Program-made: the position numbers and the translations under genes
The notes under the pieces: generated by a model
Told to the model about the DNA's origin: nothing
Database searches by the model: none
The model's input: only the letters and a program-made list of their open reading frames with translations
NCBI GenBank assembly: GCA_017380635.1
Contig: JAFODP010000015.1
Location: 70,155-134,154 of the forward strand
Length of the DNA stretch: 64,000 nt
Source of the DNA: Bacteroidales bacterium
Lineage (GTDB): Bacteria; Bacteroidota; Bacteroidia; Bacteroidales; UBA1402
Direction: 5' to 3'
Shown: piece by piece, positions 53,969 to 62,965 of the stretch
Numbering within the stretch: the first letter of the stretch is position 1
Layout of the letters: each line of letters starts with the position of its first letter

Positions 53969-55746
53969 TAATCAAGGATAGGAGTAAACTTGATATAGTC
54001 CCACAAATGGTTGTAGTTGGCGTAAGACGATGCATTCACATCCATGAAGGTGGCGCGCAAGGTGTGGCTATTGGTGCCTTCGAAAATCAAAGATTCGAAA
54101 ATGCAGTCGCTCTTCACCGTGTGGTCGTTTTTGTCCCAACCTTTCCACATATACACTTGTTTGCTGAAATCGTCCAAGTTGAACTTAACGGCACTACCGC
54201 CGCCATAAAACTTGGTGGCCAAAGGCTTGGCACCGGCGTAGAAGATTTCAACGCGATAACGTCCCTTTACCAAAGTCGGCGTCTTGAATTCGATGTAACC
54301 CGAATAACCCAAGTTGAGTGTCATCAGGTTGTTCATGTAGGCATTCAAGGTGTTTTCGTAAGGAAGCGTTTCGTCGGTGTTCATCTTGGTTTTGAGGAAG
54401 CCCACCGTCTGTTTCTTCGATTTGGGAGAAGTTTTCTTGTAGATGAACGAATTGGCCGTGCCGTATTCGCTGGTAGACGATAAATCGATTTGGTATTCGC
54501 CATTATCTACCGGCGAGCTGAAAAGATTACCCAAATTGTTCTTGGCCCCATAGGTATTGACGATAGAGATGATGTCGCTGCTGTTGCAGAAATCCCAGAT
54601 CACCACCGTGGGCTCCGGACACCATACGGGCAATACGCTGCCGATACGATGAATGTAACCATTGCAAGCCGGAATGTTTGAACGAACGAAAGTGCAAGAA
54701 TCTTCGCTGCCGCGGTTTATCACGCTGATGCCGTCCAAAGTCTGGATGGTGATGATTTCGTTGGCCAAACCGCTGTCCAATACTTTCTTGTCGCCTTCCA
54801 CGGCGGTGAAAACCAATTCTTCTTTGGTGTAGGCGCCCGAGAGAATATGATAATTGACATAACGGAACAGCACGTGAGAACTGTCGCTCATGGGAACATC
54901 TATCCTGCCGGCTTCGTCGGTGGCTTTCAGATAGTTGCAGAGCTCATCAAGATTGTTGATGCCTTGTGCGTTGTATTGCTCGTCGGTAACAGCCAAGATG
55001 GTGTAACGAATTTGGTTCACCGTGTACGAACCATCCAACTGAGGAATGGTATCGGCCGTTTTTTCCAACATGTCGCGCAAGCCGCTCTTTTGGATAGCTT
55101 CCACCAGAATCTTGTGTTCGCCGCTCAGCTCCAGTTTATCGACAACGCTTTCCACCAAAGGAATGATAACGCTACCCACTTTGTACACACGACCGTTCAT
55201 CGTCTGATGATCCAGTTCCTTCACCTTCGATTGGTTGTTGATGTAGATGTTGAGCGTGTCTTCGTAACTGCTCTGAGCCAGCATGTCATCGTCCACGTCA
55301 CGGTCGATAAAACCATAGCTGAGGCTGAGGTAGTCGCCGAAAACGGTGGGCATGCTGATGCTGCCTTCGGTCAGATATTGGATGAACGACGCTTCGTTGA
55401 TAGAACCCTCAATCATGTGCGTTTGAATAATCTGACGCGCATACATCGAATCGAGTTCTTCGAAAGAAGTGATGTTTCTTTCTTGCATGAATGTTTCCAT
55501 TGCCTCATTGTCGGGCGCCATCAGGGTGACGATGGTGCTGGCGTCGTTCAAGGCATTGTAATAGTCGGCGGCCTGCAGGAAGTCCAGGAACAGTGAATAA
55601 TCTTCCATGTGTTTTTCCAAATAGGCGATGTTGGTGATTTTTGTGTCGTCACCATCGTCCAGTTCGAACATCTGTCCTAAGTAGGGATCCTTGCAAGCGG
55701 CTACGCTAAGGGCTAAAGCCAAAAGTGATAAAATATATTTTTTCAT
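53968..55746 (-). CDS. Fasciclin-domain lipoprotein
   Basis: A 592-residue lipoprotein with lipobox SVAAC followed by KDPYL. Fas1 domain 1, residues about 48-150, shows YSLFLDFLQAADYYNAL, the strand VTLMAPDNEAMETFM and the helix RQIIQTHMIEGSI, matching the family's H1-box and FAPTN-like patterns. A second, weaker Fas1 domain spans about 220-330 (HKILVEAIQKSGLRDML, then HVLFRYVNYHILSG). The C-terminal 200 residues form a beta-sandwich-like region that may bind glycan. The stop overlaps the next start by one base (TAATG). It follows SusD2 by 15 bases in the same transcript. Confidence 0.85.
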   Translation of the reverse strand: MKKYILSLLALALSVAACKDPYLGQMFELDDGDDTKITNIAYLEKHMEDYSLFLDFLQAADYYNALNDASTIVTLMAPDNEAMETFMQERNITSFEELDSMYARQIIQTHMIEGSINEASFIQYLTEGSISMPTVFGDYLSLSYGFIDRDVDDDMLAQSSYEDTLNIYINNQSKVKELDHQTMNGRVYKVGSVIIPLVESVVDKLELSGEHKILVEAIQKSGLRDMLEKTADTIPQLDGSYTVNQIRYTILAVTDEQYNAQGINNLDELCNYLKATDEAGRIDVPMSDSSHVLFRYVNYHILSGAYTKEELVFTAVEGDKKVLDSGLANEIITIQTLDGISVINRGSEDSCTFVRSNIPACNGYIHRIGSVLPVWCPEPTVVIWDFCNSSDIISIVNTYGAKNNLGNLFSSPVDNGEYQIDLSSTSEYGTANSFIYKKTSPKSKKQTVGFLKTKMNTDETLPYENTLNAYMNNLMTLNLGYSGYIEFKTPTLVKGRYRVEIFYAGAKPLATKFYGGGSAVKFNLDDFSKQVYMWKGWDKNDHTVKSDCIFESLIFEGTNSHTLRATFMDVNASSYANYNHLWDYIKFTPILD

Positions 55747-55761
55747 AGTGTCGCTACTTGA

Positions 55762-57303
55762 TTATTCGTAATAAGGATTCTGTGTCAATTTGGGGTTGTT
55801 TTCCAATTCGTCTTCCCAAACGGGCAAATACAGCGCGTTGTTGTCGGAAAGAACGGAACGCAACCAACTGGTGCTGGCGCTTTGATTGAATTCGAGCACG
55901 CGAGCCGTGATAAGGCTTTCCTTGTATTGGTAGTTGTGACGACGTCCCATGCGCAACATATCGTACCAGGCTTTTGCTTCGCCGGCCAATTCGGTGGCAC
56001 GTTCGTTCAATACCAAGGTGAGCATATCGAGCTGGCTGGCAGTGGCAGGATCCAAATCTTCTTCTACCATGGGCAGGTTGGCGCGCAGACGCAACTTGTT
56101 GATTTCGGCAGCGGCTTCGGCATGACGACCTTGCATAATCAAGGCTTCAGCTTTCATAAGTACCACTTCGGCCACGCGGTAGAGAATAAAGTTGACATCG
56201 TAATGTTCGGAAGTTCTCTTTTCGGTAAGCACTTCGGAACCGATATATTTCCAACAATAACCGGTTTCGGCCGTTACATACGAACCACTGCAGTAGAATC
56301 CGCCATACATGCTACGCACCGCTTCTGTCATTTTCTGCTGGGTGTAAGTATATTCATCCACGAAAAGTTCGGTCATGCGACGGGTGTAGGAATATTGTCG
56401 CGAAGCATCCACGTCGCTGAACAAGACGGGCAAGTTGCAAAGCTGTTCTTCTTCCTCGCTCCATTGCAATTCGAGAATAGATTCGTTGCTGTTGCCGGGA
56501 TTGAAGATAGAAAACCATGCATTGTGCGTGGGTGAGGTCAGCAATTTGGGTGCGTGAGCCGAAGCAGACAAGAGAATGGAGTCGCAATATAGTTCGGCCT
56601 TCTGATAATCTTCGCTCCAGAGGCAGACATCGGCCATGAGCGCATACAAGGCCCACTTGGTGGCACGACCTTTGGTTTCCCATTTCTTGGCATAATATTC
56701 CTTGGCGGCACCCGAGTTCAAAGCTGTGGTAATATCGCTCTTAATCTGCATGATAACAGAATCTTCCGAGCTTTTAGCTACCAGATAGCTTTGGGCATCA
56801 TCTTCGTAGGGATCCAATACCAAAGGAACATCTTTCCAGTTGCGAACCAAGTAGAAATAACTGAGCGCGCGCAAGAAATAAGCTTCTGCCTTATGCGCAT
56901 TCAACATGTTCTGGTCGTAAGTTTCGTCGTTTGCCAAGACTTTTTCGGCATTTTTCAGCACGCCGTTGGCCACGTTGATGACGGCATAGAAAGGTCCCCA
57001 GCTGGCAATGCTCTTTTCGGTTTCCTTCACGCGGAATTCCTGCAGAGAAGAACCGCGGCTCACGATTTGTCCGGCACGCAGTTCACCGTAAGGAATCAGG
57101 TTGGTGGTGACCATGTCGCGATAGTAGTAATAACAACCATTGAGCATGGCTTCCACTTCTTCTTTGTTTTCCCAATAGTAATCGCTTACCTGTTCGTTTT
57201 GGGGATAAACTTCCAACCATTCGGTACATGACGACAAGCAAGCGCCACAACCCAAGCACAGAAGGAAGCTGTAAAATAATGTTTTAATCTTTTTCATAGT
57301 CAT
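55762..57303 (-). CDS. SusD/RagB-like lipoprotein (PUL pair 2)
   Basis: A 513-residue SusD-family lipoprotein. The signal peptide ends with lipobox CLSSC followed by TEWLEVYPQNEQ, a classical SusD opening. Then YYWENKEEVEAMLNGCYYYYRD, KAEAYFLRALSYFYLVRNWKDVPLVLDPYED and the C-terminal NELATELAGEAKAWYDMLRMG-like helix region (ERATELAGEAKAWYD) are diagnostic. It is 8 bases after its SusC partner at 57312. The 513 residues are typical of pectin and hemicellulose SusD proteins, compared with the longer 594-residue SusD of pair 1. Confidence 0.93.
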   Translation of the reverse strand: MTMKKIKTLFYSFLLCLGCGACLSSCTEWLEVYPQNEQVSDYYWENKEEVEAMLNGCYYYYRDMVTTNLIPYGELRAGQIVSRGSSLQEFRVKETEKSIASWGPFYAVINVANGVLKNAEKVLANDETYDQNMLNAHKAEAYFLRALSYFYLVRNWKDVPLVLDPYEDDAQSYLVAKSSEDSVIMQIKSDITTALNSGAAKEYYAKKWETKGRATKWALYALMADVCLWSEDYQKAELYCDSILLSASAHAPKLLTSPTHNAWFSIFNPGNSNESILELQWSEEEEQLCNLPVLFSDVDASRQYSYTRRMTELFVDEYTYTQQKMTEAVRSMYGGFYCSGSYVTAETGYCWKYIGSEVLTEKRTSEHYDVNFILYRVAEVVLMKAEALIMQGRHAEAAAEINKLRLRANLPMVEEDLDPATASQLDMLTLVLNERATELAGEAKAWYDMLRMGRRHNYQYKESLITARVLEFNQSASTSWLRSVLSDNNALYLPVWEDELENNPKLTQNPYYE

Positions 57304-57311
57304 TCCTCCTT

Positions 57312-60300
57312 TTAGAAATTAATGGTGATACCGGCCGCGATACGTTTGCTCGGAGGCGTTTGAGCCTTGTCCATGGCAATATCGGTGACATTCGAAGGTA
57401 AAGTTACTTCGGGGTCTTGTCCGGCATAGTTGGTCCAGGTGAACAAGTCGTATCCGGTAACGAATACATTGGCGCTGCTCAGACTGAGTTTCTGACAGAA
57501 ATTCTTAGGCAACTGATAACTCAAGGAAATGCTTTTCAGACGCAAATAAGAACAATCTTCTACGAAACGGTCGCTACCCAAGTAGTTGAGACCATATTTC
57601 CAAAGAGCGCGAGGAATGGTGGTATCGTCGCCCGGGCTGCGCCAACGTTTCAGTACGGCCAGACTTTGGTTGTCGGTGCCGTACATGGCTTCGCTGTTCA
57701 TGCGTGCCTGGTTGATGATTTTTTGTCCCAAACGATAATGCAAGAAAGTGTTCAACGACAATTGTTTGTATCGGATGTTAAAACCGCCACCACCGGTAAC
57801 GATGGGGTTGGAGTTACCAATGTAAACCATGTCGCTTTCGTTGATGACACCGTCGTGATTCACGTCCTGATATTTGGCGTCGCCGGGGAAGCAAGTGTAA
57901 GAACCGTTCTTCATGACGATGGCTTCGCCTTTGAGGTTGGTCATGACATTGCCTTTGGCATCACGCGCGTAAGTTTCTTCTGTGGTGTCATAAACGCCAA
58001 GGTAACGATAACCGAAGAAACTACCCACAGGCGCACCCTCGATGATACGTTTGGCATACTCGCCGTTTCTCAGAGAATAAGTCGATTCCGGCAGGTTGCT
58101 CGGCAATTTTTCGATACGGTTGATGTTGCGGGCAATGTTGTAGTTGAGAGCAACCTTCCAATCTTTGTCTTGCAACAAAGTGTAATCCACGCGGAATTCC
58201 CAACCGGTGTTGCTCATTTCACCAGAGTTGTAATATTTGATGGTATTGCCTTTGTAATCGTAACCCGTGGTGGTAGGAACAGCGATGCTCTTCTGCAACA
58301 GATCGCTCACATATTTGTAATAGATATCGAAAGTGGTGGTCAGACGATCTTCGAAGAATCCGGCATCGAAACCGGCGTCGTATTCGCGGGCGGTCTGCCA
58401 CTTAAGGTTGTTCAGCTGAACGGATACCGGCACGATGGCAGCATTGTCCATGTAGCCGTCGCCCAAGGCAGAGTAAGTACCCATGTAAGGAGCGGTGCCC
58501 GAAGGAGCGCTACCACTTTCACCATAGCTGGCGCGGAGTTTCAGGTTGCTCAGCCAATCCCAGTTTTGCAAGAACCATTCTTCCTTCATGTGCCAAGCCA
58601 AACCCACGGAGGGGAAGATACCCCAACGGTTGCGGCGACCCAATGAAGATTTTCCTTCAAAGTTGACCGTACCCGAAATGATGTACTTATTGAGCAAAGT
58701 ATAGTTCAAACCACCGATACCGCTCACCGAGCGCACCTGAGAATCGCCCGAACCGCGGTTCACCAAAGCTCCGTTGGTAGATGGGTCAGACGCATGCTGT
58801 GATGATACGCCGTAAATGGTGCTCATGTAGTTGCTGCTCTGGCTGTCGCTGGTACGCCAAAGACCCGTCACCACCAAGTTGTGCTTGTTTTCCCAGTTCT
58901 TGCGGTAGATCAACTTGTTTTCGGTCTGAAGGGCCAAGTTGTCGTTGTACGAATCGGTACTCTGGTTGGCATAGATGTTGTCCATGCTCACGCCCGTGGC
59001 GCTTTGCGGCAAGAAAGCACGGTTCTTGATGGTCTTGAACTTCATGGAGATATAAGCCGTGTAAGTGAAGCCGGGCAAAATATCGTAGTTCAAGCGGAAA
59101 TTCATTTTTTCTTCCTGTTGCTTGCTATTGTTGTAGCTGTCCTTGGCCATGGCAATAGGATGGAAATTCTTTCCGTTGAAAGCGCCTTGGAATTCTTCCG
59201 CATTCTGACGATTGAAATAACGGTCGGTGGGTTCCAAGGTGGCATCGTCTATCCAGTAGGGACTCTTGTTGGGCATCTTCAACATGGCTTCAGAACGCAC
59301 GTTTTCGGTCCAAGGAGCTTTCTTGTTGGTTTCGGCAAAGCTGAAGTCGGCATCCACGCGCAACTTGTCGCTGAAACGATAAGCAATGTTGAAAGACGTC
59401 GAAAGACGATTCATGTTCGTGCCGATGGTGGTGCCATCTTCGTCGGCCAAAGAAAGGCTGAAACGATAAGTAGCCTTTTCACCACCACCGCTCATAGAGA
59501 AGTTGTTGTCGAAGGTGTAAGCGCTTTGTATTACTTGCGACAACCAATCGGTAGAGGTGTTGTATTCGTTGAAGTAACGCCAGTCTTTGTTGAAGTTGAT
59601 TTCGGGCGTGTCGTAGAGCAGGTCGAGCAAGTCAGAGCTGTTGGCTACACCCTTGGCATTGGCCGTGTTCCAGATAGCATCCTGGATGAAAGCTACGTAT
59701 TCCTTGCCATTCAACATAGGAATAGATTCGGGTTCGTGTTTGGCTGTAAACTTAGACGAAACAGTGAAACGAGGCTTGCCCTTGCTACCGGTCTTGGTGG
59801 TAATCAAAAGTACACCATTAGCGCCGGCTGTACCATAAATAGCGGTAGAAGCAGCATCTTTCAATACTTCGATGCTTTCAATATCGTAGGGCGAGAGGTT
59901 CAACATGGCGGCATAGTCGTCGTTGTTGGCCGTCGAGAAGTCGAAACTATCGTCGATATCGGTAGAATAGGGCACGCCGTTAATCACAATCAGCGGATCG
60001 GCACTGGTATTCAACGTGGCGGTACCACGAATACGGATAGAACTGCGGGCACCTGGGTCGCCACCCGTCAAAATGTCCACACCGGCCAAACGACCTTGCA
60101 AGGCTTCTTCCACCGAAGTTACCGGGGTAAATGCCACGATGTCGTTCATTTGGATACGTTCGGTGGCAGCCGTTTGTTCGCGCATGGTGATACCCATTTC
60201 GCTCTTGTATTCTCTTCGGGCCGAAACCACCACATCGCTAAGCGCTTGAGCATCTTCGCTCATCACCACTTCCAAGCTGGTCTGTCCGGTGTAAGGAATG

Positions 60301-60569
60301 CTCTGGGTTTTCATACCGATATAAGAGAAAACCAGGGTCAGCTGGCCTTTACCTTCGGGAATGCGGAGGCTGAATTCACCGTTATAATTCGTTACCGTAC
60401 CTTCAATCATACGGTTCTGACTATTGTTGACAGAGATATTTACGCCGATGGCAATAGATTTTTTACCTTCGAACATTTCATACACATGGCCTGTCAGAAT
60501 AGTTTGTGCAGAGATTGACATACTGATGCCGAGCACTGCAAGAAGCAACATTATCTTTTTCATAAGCAT
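57312..60569 (-). CDS. SusC/RagA-like TonB-dependent transporter (PUL pair 2)
   Basis: A 1085-residue importer with signal peptide (SMSISAQ), a carboxypeptidase-regulatory domain (VTNYNGEFSLRIPEGKGQ), plug motifs EEALQGRLAGVDILTGGDPG and DPLIVINGVPYSTD, IESIEVLKDAASTAIYGTAGANGV and a C-terminal barrel ending AAGITINF. This is the more canonical of the two SusC proteins here. The ATG at 60569 overlaps the stop of the preceding Fas1 gene (TGATG); ATG 60563 (MKKIM) is the alternative start. Energy comes from TonB-ExbBD. Confidence 0.95.
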   Translation of the reverse strand: MLMKKIMLLLAVLGISMSISAQTILTGHVYEMFEGKKSIAIGVNISVNNSQNRMIEGTVTNYNGEFSLRIPEGKGQLTLVFSYIGMKTQSIPYTGQTSLEVVMSEDAQALSDVVVSARREYKSEMGITMREQTAATERIQMNDIVAFTPVTSVEEALQGRLAGVDILTGGDPGARSSIRIRGTATLNTSADPLIVINGVPYSTDIDDSFDFSTANNDDYAAMLNLSPYDIESIEVLKDAASTAIYGTAGANGVLLITTKTGSKGKPRFTVSSKFTAKHEPESIPMLNGKEYVAFIQDAIWNTANAKGVANSSDLLDLLYDTPEINFNKDWRYFNEYNTSTDWLSQVIQSAYTFDNNFSMSGGGEKATYRFSLSLADEDGTTIGTNMNRLSTSFNIAYRFSDKLRVDADFSFAETNKKAPWTENVRSEAMLKMPNKSPYWIDDATLEPTDRYFNRQNAEEFQGAFNGKNFHPIAMAKDSYNNSKQQEEKMNFRLNYDILPGFTYTAYISMKFKTIKNRAFLPQSATGVSMDNIYANQSTDSYNDNLALQTENKLIYRKNWENKHNLVVTGLWRTSDSQSSNYMSTIYGVSSQHASDPSTNGALVNRGSGDSQVRSVSGIGGLNYTLLNKYIISGTVNFEGKSSLGRRNRWGIFPSVGLAWHMKEEWFLQNWDWLSNLKLRASYGESGSAPSGTAPYMGTYSALGDGYMDNAAIVPVSVQLNNLKWQTAREYDAGFDAGFFEDRLTTTFDIYYKYVSDLLQKSIAVPTTTGYDYKGNTIKYYNSGEMSNTGWEFRVDYTLLQDKDWKVALNYNIARNINRIEKLPSNLPESTYSLRNGEYAKRIIEGAPVGSFFGYRYLGVYDTTEETYARDAKGNVMTNLKGEAIVMKNGSYTCFPGDAKYQDVNHDGVINESDMVYIGNSNPIVTGGGGFNIRYKQLSLNTFLHYRLGQKIINQARMNSEAMYGTDNQSLAVLKRWRSPGDDTTIPRALWKYGLNYLGSDRFVEDCSYLRLKSISLSYQLPKNFCQKLSLSSANVFVTGYDLFTWTNYAGQDPEVTLPSNVTDIAMDKAQTPPSKRIAAGITINF

Positions 60570-62959
60570 CAGAACATTTCGTTAATAAATTGAACACAGC
60601 CATCTTCGAAAACGAAGGGGAAATAATGATAATCTCCGCAGAAATCTATTTCCTTGGCATTGTCTTCCAATAATTTGACACAAAGTTTATCGCCCTTGTC
60701 GGTGATCACCAATTTCACGGCGTCGTAGCTGACCTTGCTGGTGACAGGATCCACAATTTCTACCGAGTTCAAGGTGGTCATGCCCTTCGAAGTATCTTCC
60801 TTCCATCCCAAGTAAGGATAATTGCTGACACCGGCACTCGACATGGGTACAAAATACTGCTTCATGTACATCTGCATGATAGAGTCGTTGTTGACGCTGC
60901 AATGCGCGAAAACATCATCACCTTCTACGTAAGAAGCTTTGTCGAAATATAGTCCGGGAATACTATCCTTGATAGCAGCGAAAACGGCTTCGTTGGTGGG
61001 CACCAGCATCATCTGCAATTCGCCTTCCTGTACAAAATTGAAAGAAGCTTCGTTGTACATGCCGGCCATTTCCAGAAGATTGACAAATCCGTAATACGGC
61101 AACTCAGCATTGACGATGTTGTTTTTCATCATGCCCTGGAACGATTTGTAAGTGGTCTTTCCTGCCGTACTGGGCATAAGGTCGCCCTCGTAAGCATAAG
61201 CTTTACCATTGCTCCAGTTGCCGTCTTCGGTGTACGATTTCAGCTCGTGGAAAGGAGCGAAAATTTCTTCTTCGGTTTTGGCCGTGGGATAGATCAATTG
61301 GTTGAAGCTATAGCTGTTACAAATCTTGCCGTCCTTAAAGTATATATAAAAGGTGTAGTCGGGCGAGAAAGTTCTGAAAACCTGCGTGCCGCTTGCCAGG
61401 CTGTCCAATTCGTTGGCGCTGCCTGTGCAGTTGGCCAAGTCGATAAAGTGCGCATACGAATTTTCGCTCTTCACGCCGGCGCTCACTTCTTTGCCATCGA
61501 TGGCGATATAGGTTCTTCCCGATTGGCTCTTTTGCTGGTAACCGGCAGCCTTGAACTGATCGTCGTTGGGCATCAAGGCAATGAAGTTCATGTCGGTACC
61601 GTAGAGCATGCTTTCCATGTCGCCCAGGCCGGCCAACATTTCCAGGAAGAATCCGTAGTGCTTGTACTGATAAGCCGGACCGGTCACGGCAGCAAACATG
61701 GCAGGAACCGCCAAATCTTCGCAACCATAAAGCAAACCATTCTGGCAGAGAATACGATATTTTTCAGGCACTCTGTCCAAATCCAGGCTGATGGGCGATC
61801 CATAACTGTTGATGACGTCGCCGCGGCGAATTTCTTCGGGGAAGGCAATGTTGCCATCGTAGTTCTTTCCGTCTTCGCTCTTTCCTTTGTAAACGCAGTT
61901 GAACAGCAATTTCTTGATAGATTCTCCACTTACATTCGACAAAGAAGCATAACCGCCCTTGGCCCAATAATTGTTGAAGAACTTGTTGAGTGCATCATTG
62001 GTAGGCGCAAAAATGGTATAACCTACCGACGAAAGAGTGGTGAGTTGTGAATAATCGGTGCTGGGCCATTCGCAAGCAATTTGAGGCATGGGGTCGAGGA
62101 ACAGATGTTCGTACAGACGCTCGCCATTGCCATATTCCAACGAAAGCGTGGGATTGTAAGCGAAATATTCGTACTTCTTGTACAAATCGAGGAACATGGT
62201 GAAGTTGCTGTCTCTTTTCAGCTCGCTGTAAATGGTGTTCACCGGCTCGAGCACGCGGTCTATTTCGTGTACGTAACCATTGCTGGTAATCTGGTTGCCC
62301 TTGGTTACGGCAGCACCGGCCACATTATAACCAATACCCGTGGGATTCCATTCCGTGTTGGGGAAGAAGTAACGATAATTTTCTTCCGCATCGATTTGCT
62401 TGGTGTTGAAGTAATTCTGCGAGAAAACCGGCAAGAAACGTTCGTGATGATAAATGGTGACGTCTTGCTGAATGGTCTGATAATATTCCTTGGTGTTGGC
62501 ATCCTTGCTTTTGGTACGATGCTTGTAGTACATGCCGGCATTGACGCGTTTTTCTTCGTCAGAGACGTCGTCGCCTTCTTGTGGACGGAAATTGTTCAAT
62601 TTATCGGCGCTGTAAGCATAATACATCAGGTGAAAACCGATAAGTTTGTCCAATTCGACCGAATCCATTTCTTCGATGCTGTTCAGCCCTTTTGCCTGCA
62701 GATACTGGGCGAAGGCTTCGTCGTTGGGAGCCATGACGGTAAGAATGCTCTTTCCATCCACCATGTCGCGGAAACCTGCCAGCTCGATACCTTTCAAGAA
62801 GGTTGAGTAATGTCCGTCTTTCTCCAAGACTTCGTAGCAATTGCCTTTGATCCAATCGGGACGTTCGTAGTATTCCGCCATATAGTCGCGGCAACTACTC
62901 AGCCCCAATAGTGTCAGGCAAATGAGCCACAAGACATTTTTAGAACATAATTGTTTCAT
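60569..62959 (-). CDS. Large lipoprotein with about four fasciclin domains
   Basis: A 796-residue lipoprotein with lipobox GLSSC followed by RDYMAEYYERPD. Repeated Fas1-like units are seen at about 50-150 (YSTFLKGIELAGFRDMV, LTVMAPNDEAFAQYL), about 255-365 (NFTMFLDLYKKYEYF, YTIFAPTNDALNKFF), about 445-560 (FFLEMLAGLGDMESML, FIALMPNDDQF) and about 640-760 (YGFVNLLEMAGMYNEA, MMLVPTNEAVF). The FAPTND-type strand recurs in each. It is the first gene after the pectate-lyase-like gene and before SusC pair 2, coupled to it. Function: presumed cell-surface adhesion or glycan binding. Confidence 0.88.
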   Translation of the reverse strand: MKQLCSKNVLWLICLTLLGLSSCRDYMAEYYERPDWIKGNCYEVLEKDGHYSTFLKGIELAGFRDMVDGKSILTVMAPNDEAFAQYLQAKGLNSIEEMDSVELDKLIGFHLMYYAYSADKLNNFRPQEGDDVSDEEKRVNAGMYYKHRTKSKDANTKEYYQTIQQDVTIYHHERFLPVFSQNYFNTKQIDAEENYRYFFPNTEWNPTGIGYNVAGAAVTKGNQITSNGYVHEIDRVLEPVNTIYSELKRDSNFTMFLDLYKKYEYFAYNPTLSLEYGNGERLYEHLFLDPMPQIACEWPSTDYSQLTTLSSVGYTIFAPTNDALNKFFNNYWAKGGYASLSNVSGESIKKLLFNCVYKGKSEDGKNYDGNIAFPEEIRRGDVINSYGSPISLDLDRVPEKYRILCQNGLLYGCEDLAVPAMFAAVTGPAYQYKHYGFFLEMLAGLGDMESMLYGTDMNFIALMPNDDQFKAAGYQQKSQSGRTYIAIDGKEVSAGVKSENSYAHFIDLANCTGSANELDSLASGTQVFRTFSPDYTFYIYFKDGKICNSYSFNQLIYPTAKTEEEIFAPFHELKSYTEDGNWSNGKAYAYEGDLMPSTAGKTTYKSFQGMMKNNIVNAELPYYGFVNLLEMAGMYNEASFNFVQEGELQMMLVPTNEAVFAAIKDSIPGLYFDKASYVEGDDVFAHCSVNNDSIMQMYMKQYFVPMSSAGVSNYPYLGWKEDTSKGMTTLNSVEIVDPVTSKVSYDAVKLVITDKGDKLCVKLLEDNAKEIDFCGDYHYFPFVFEDGCVQFINEMF

Positions 62960-62965
62960 AGGTAG

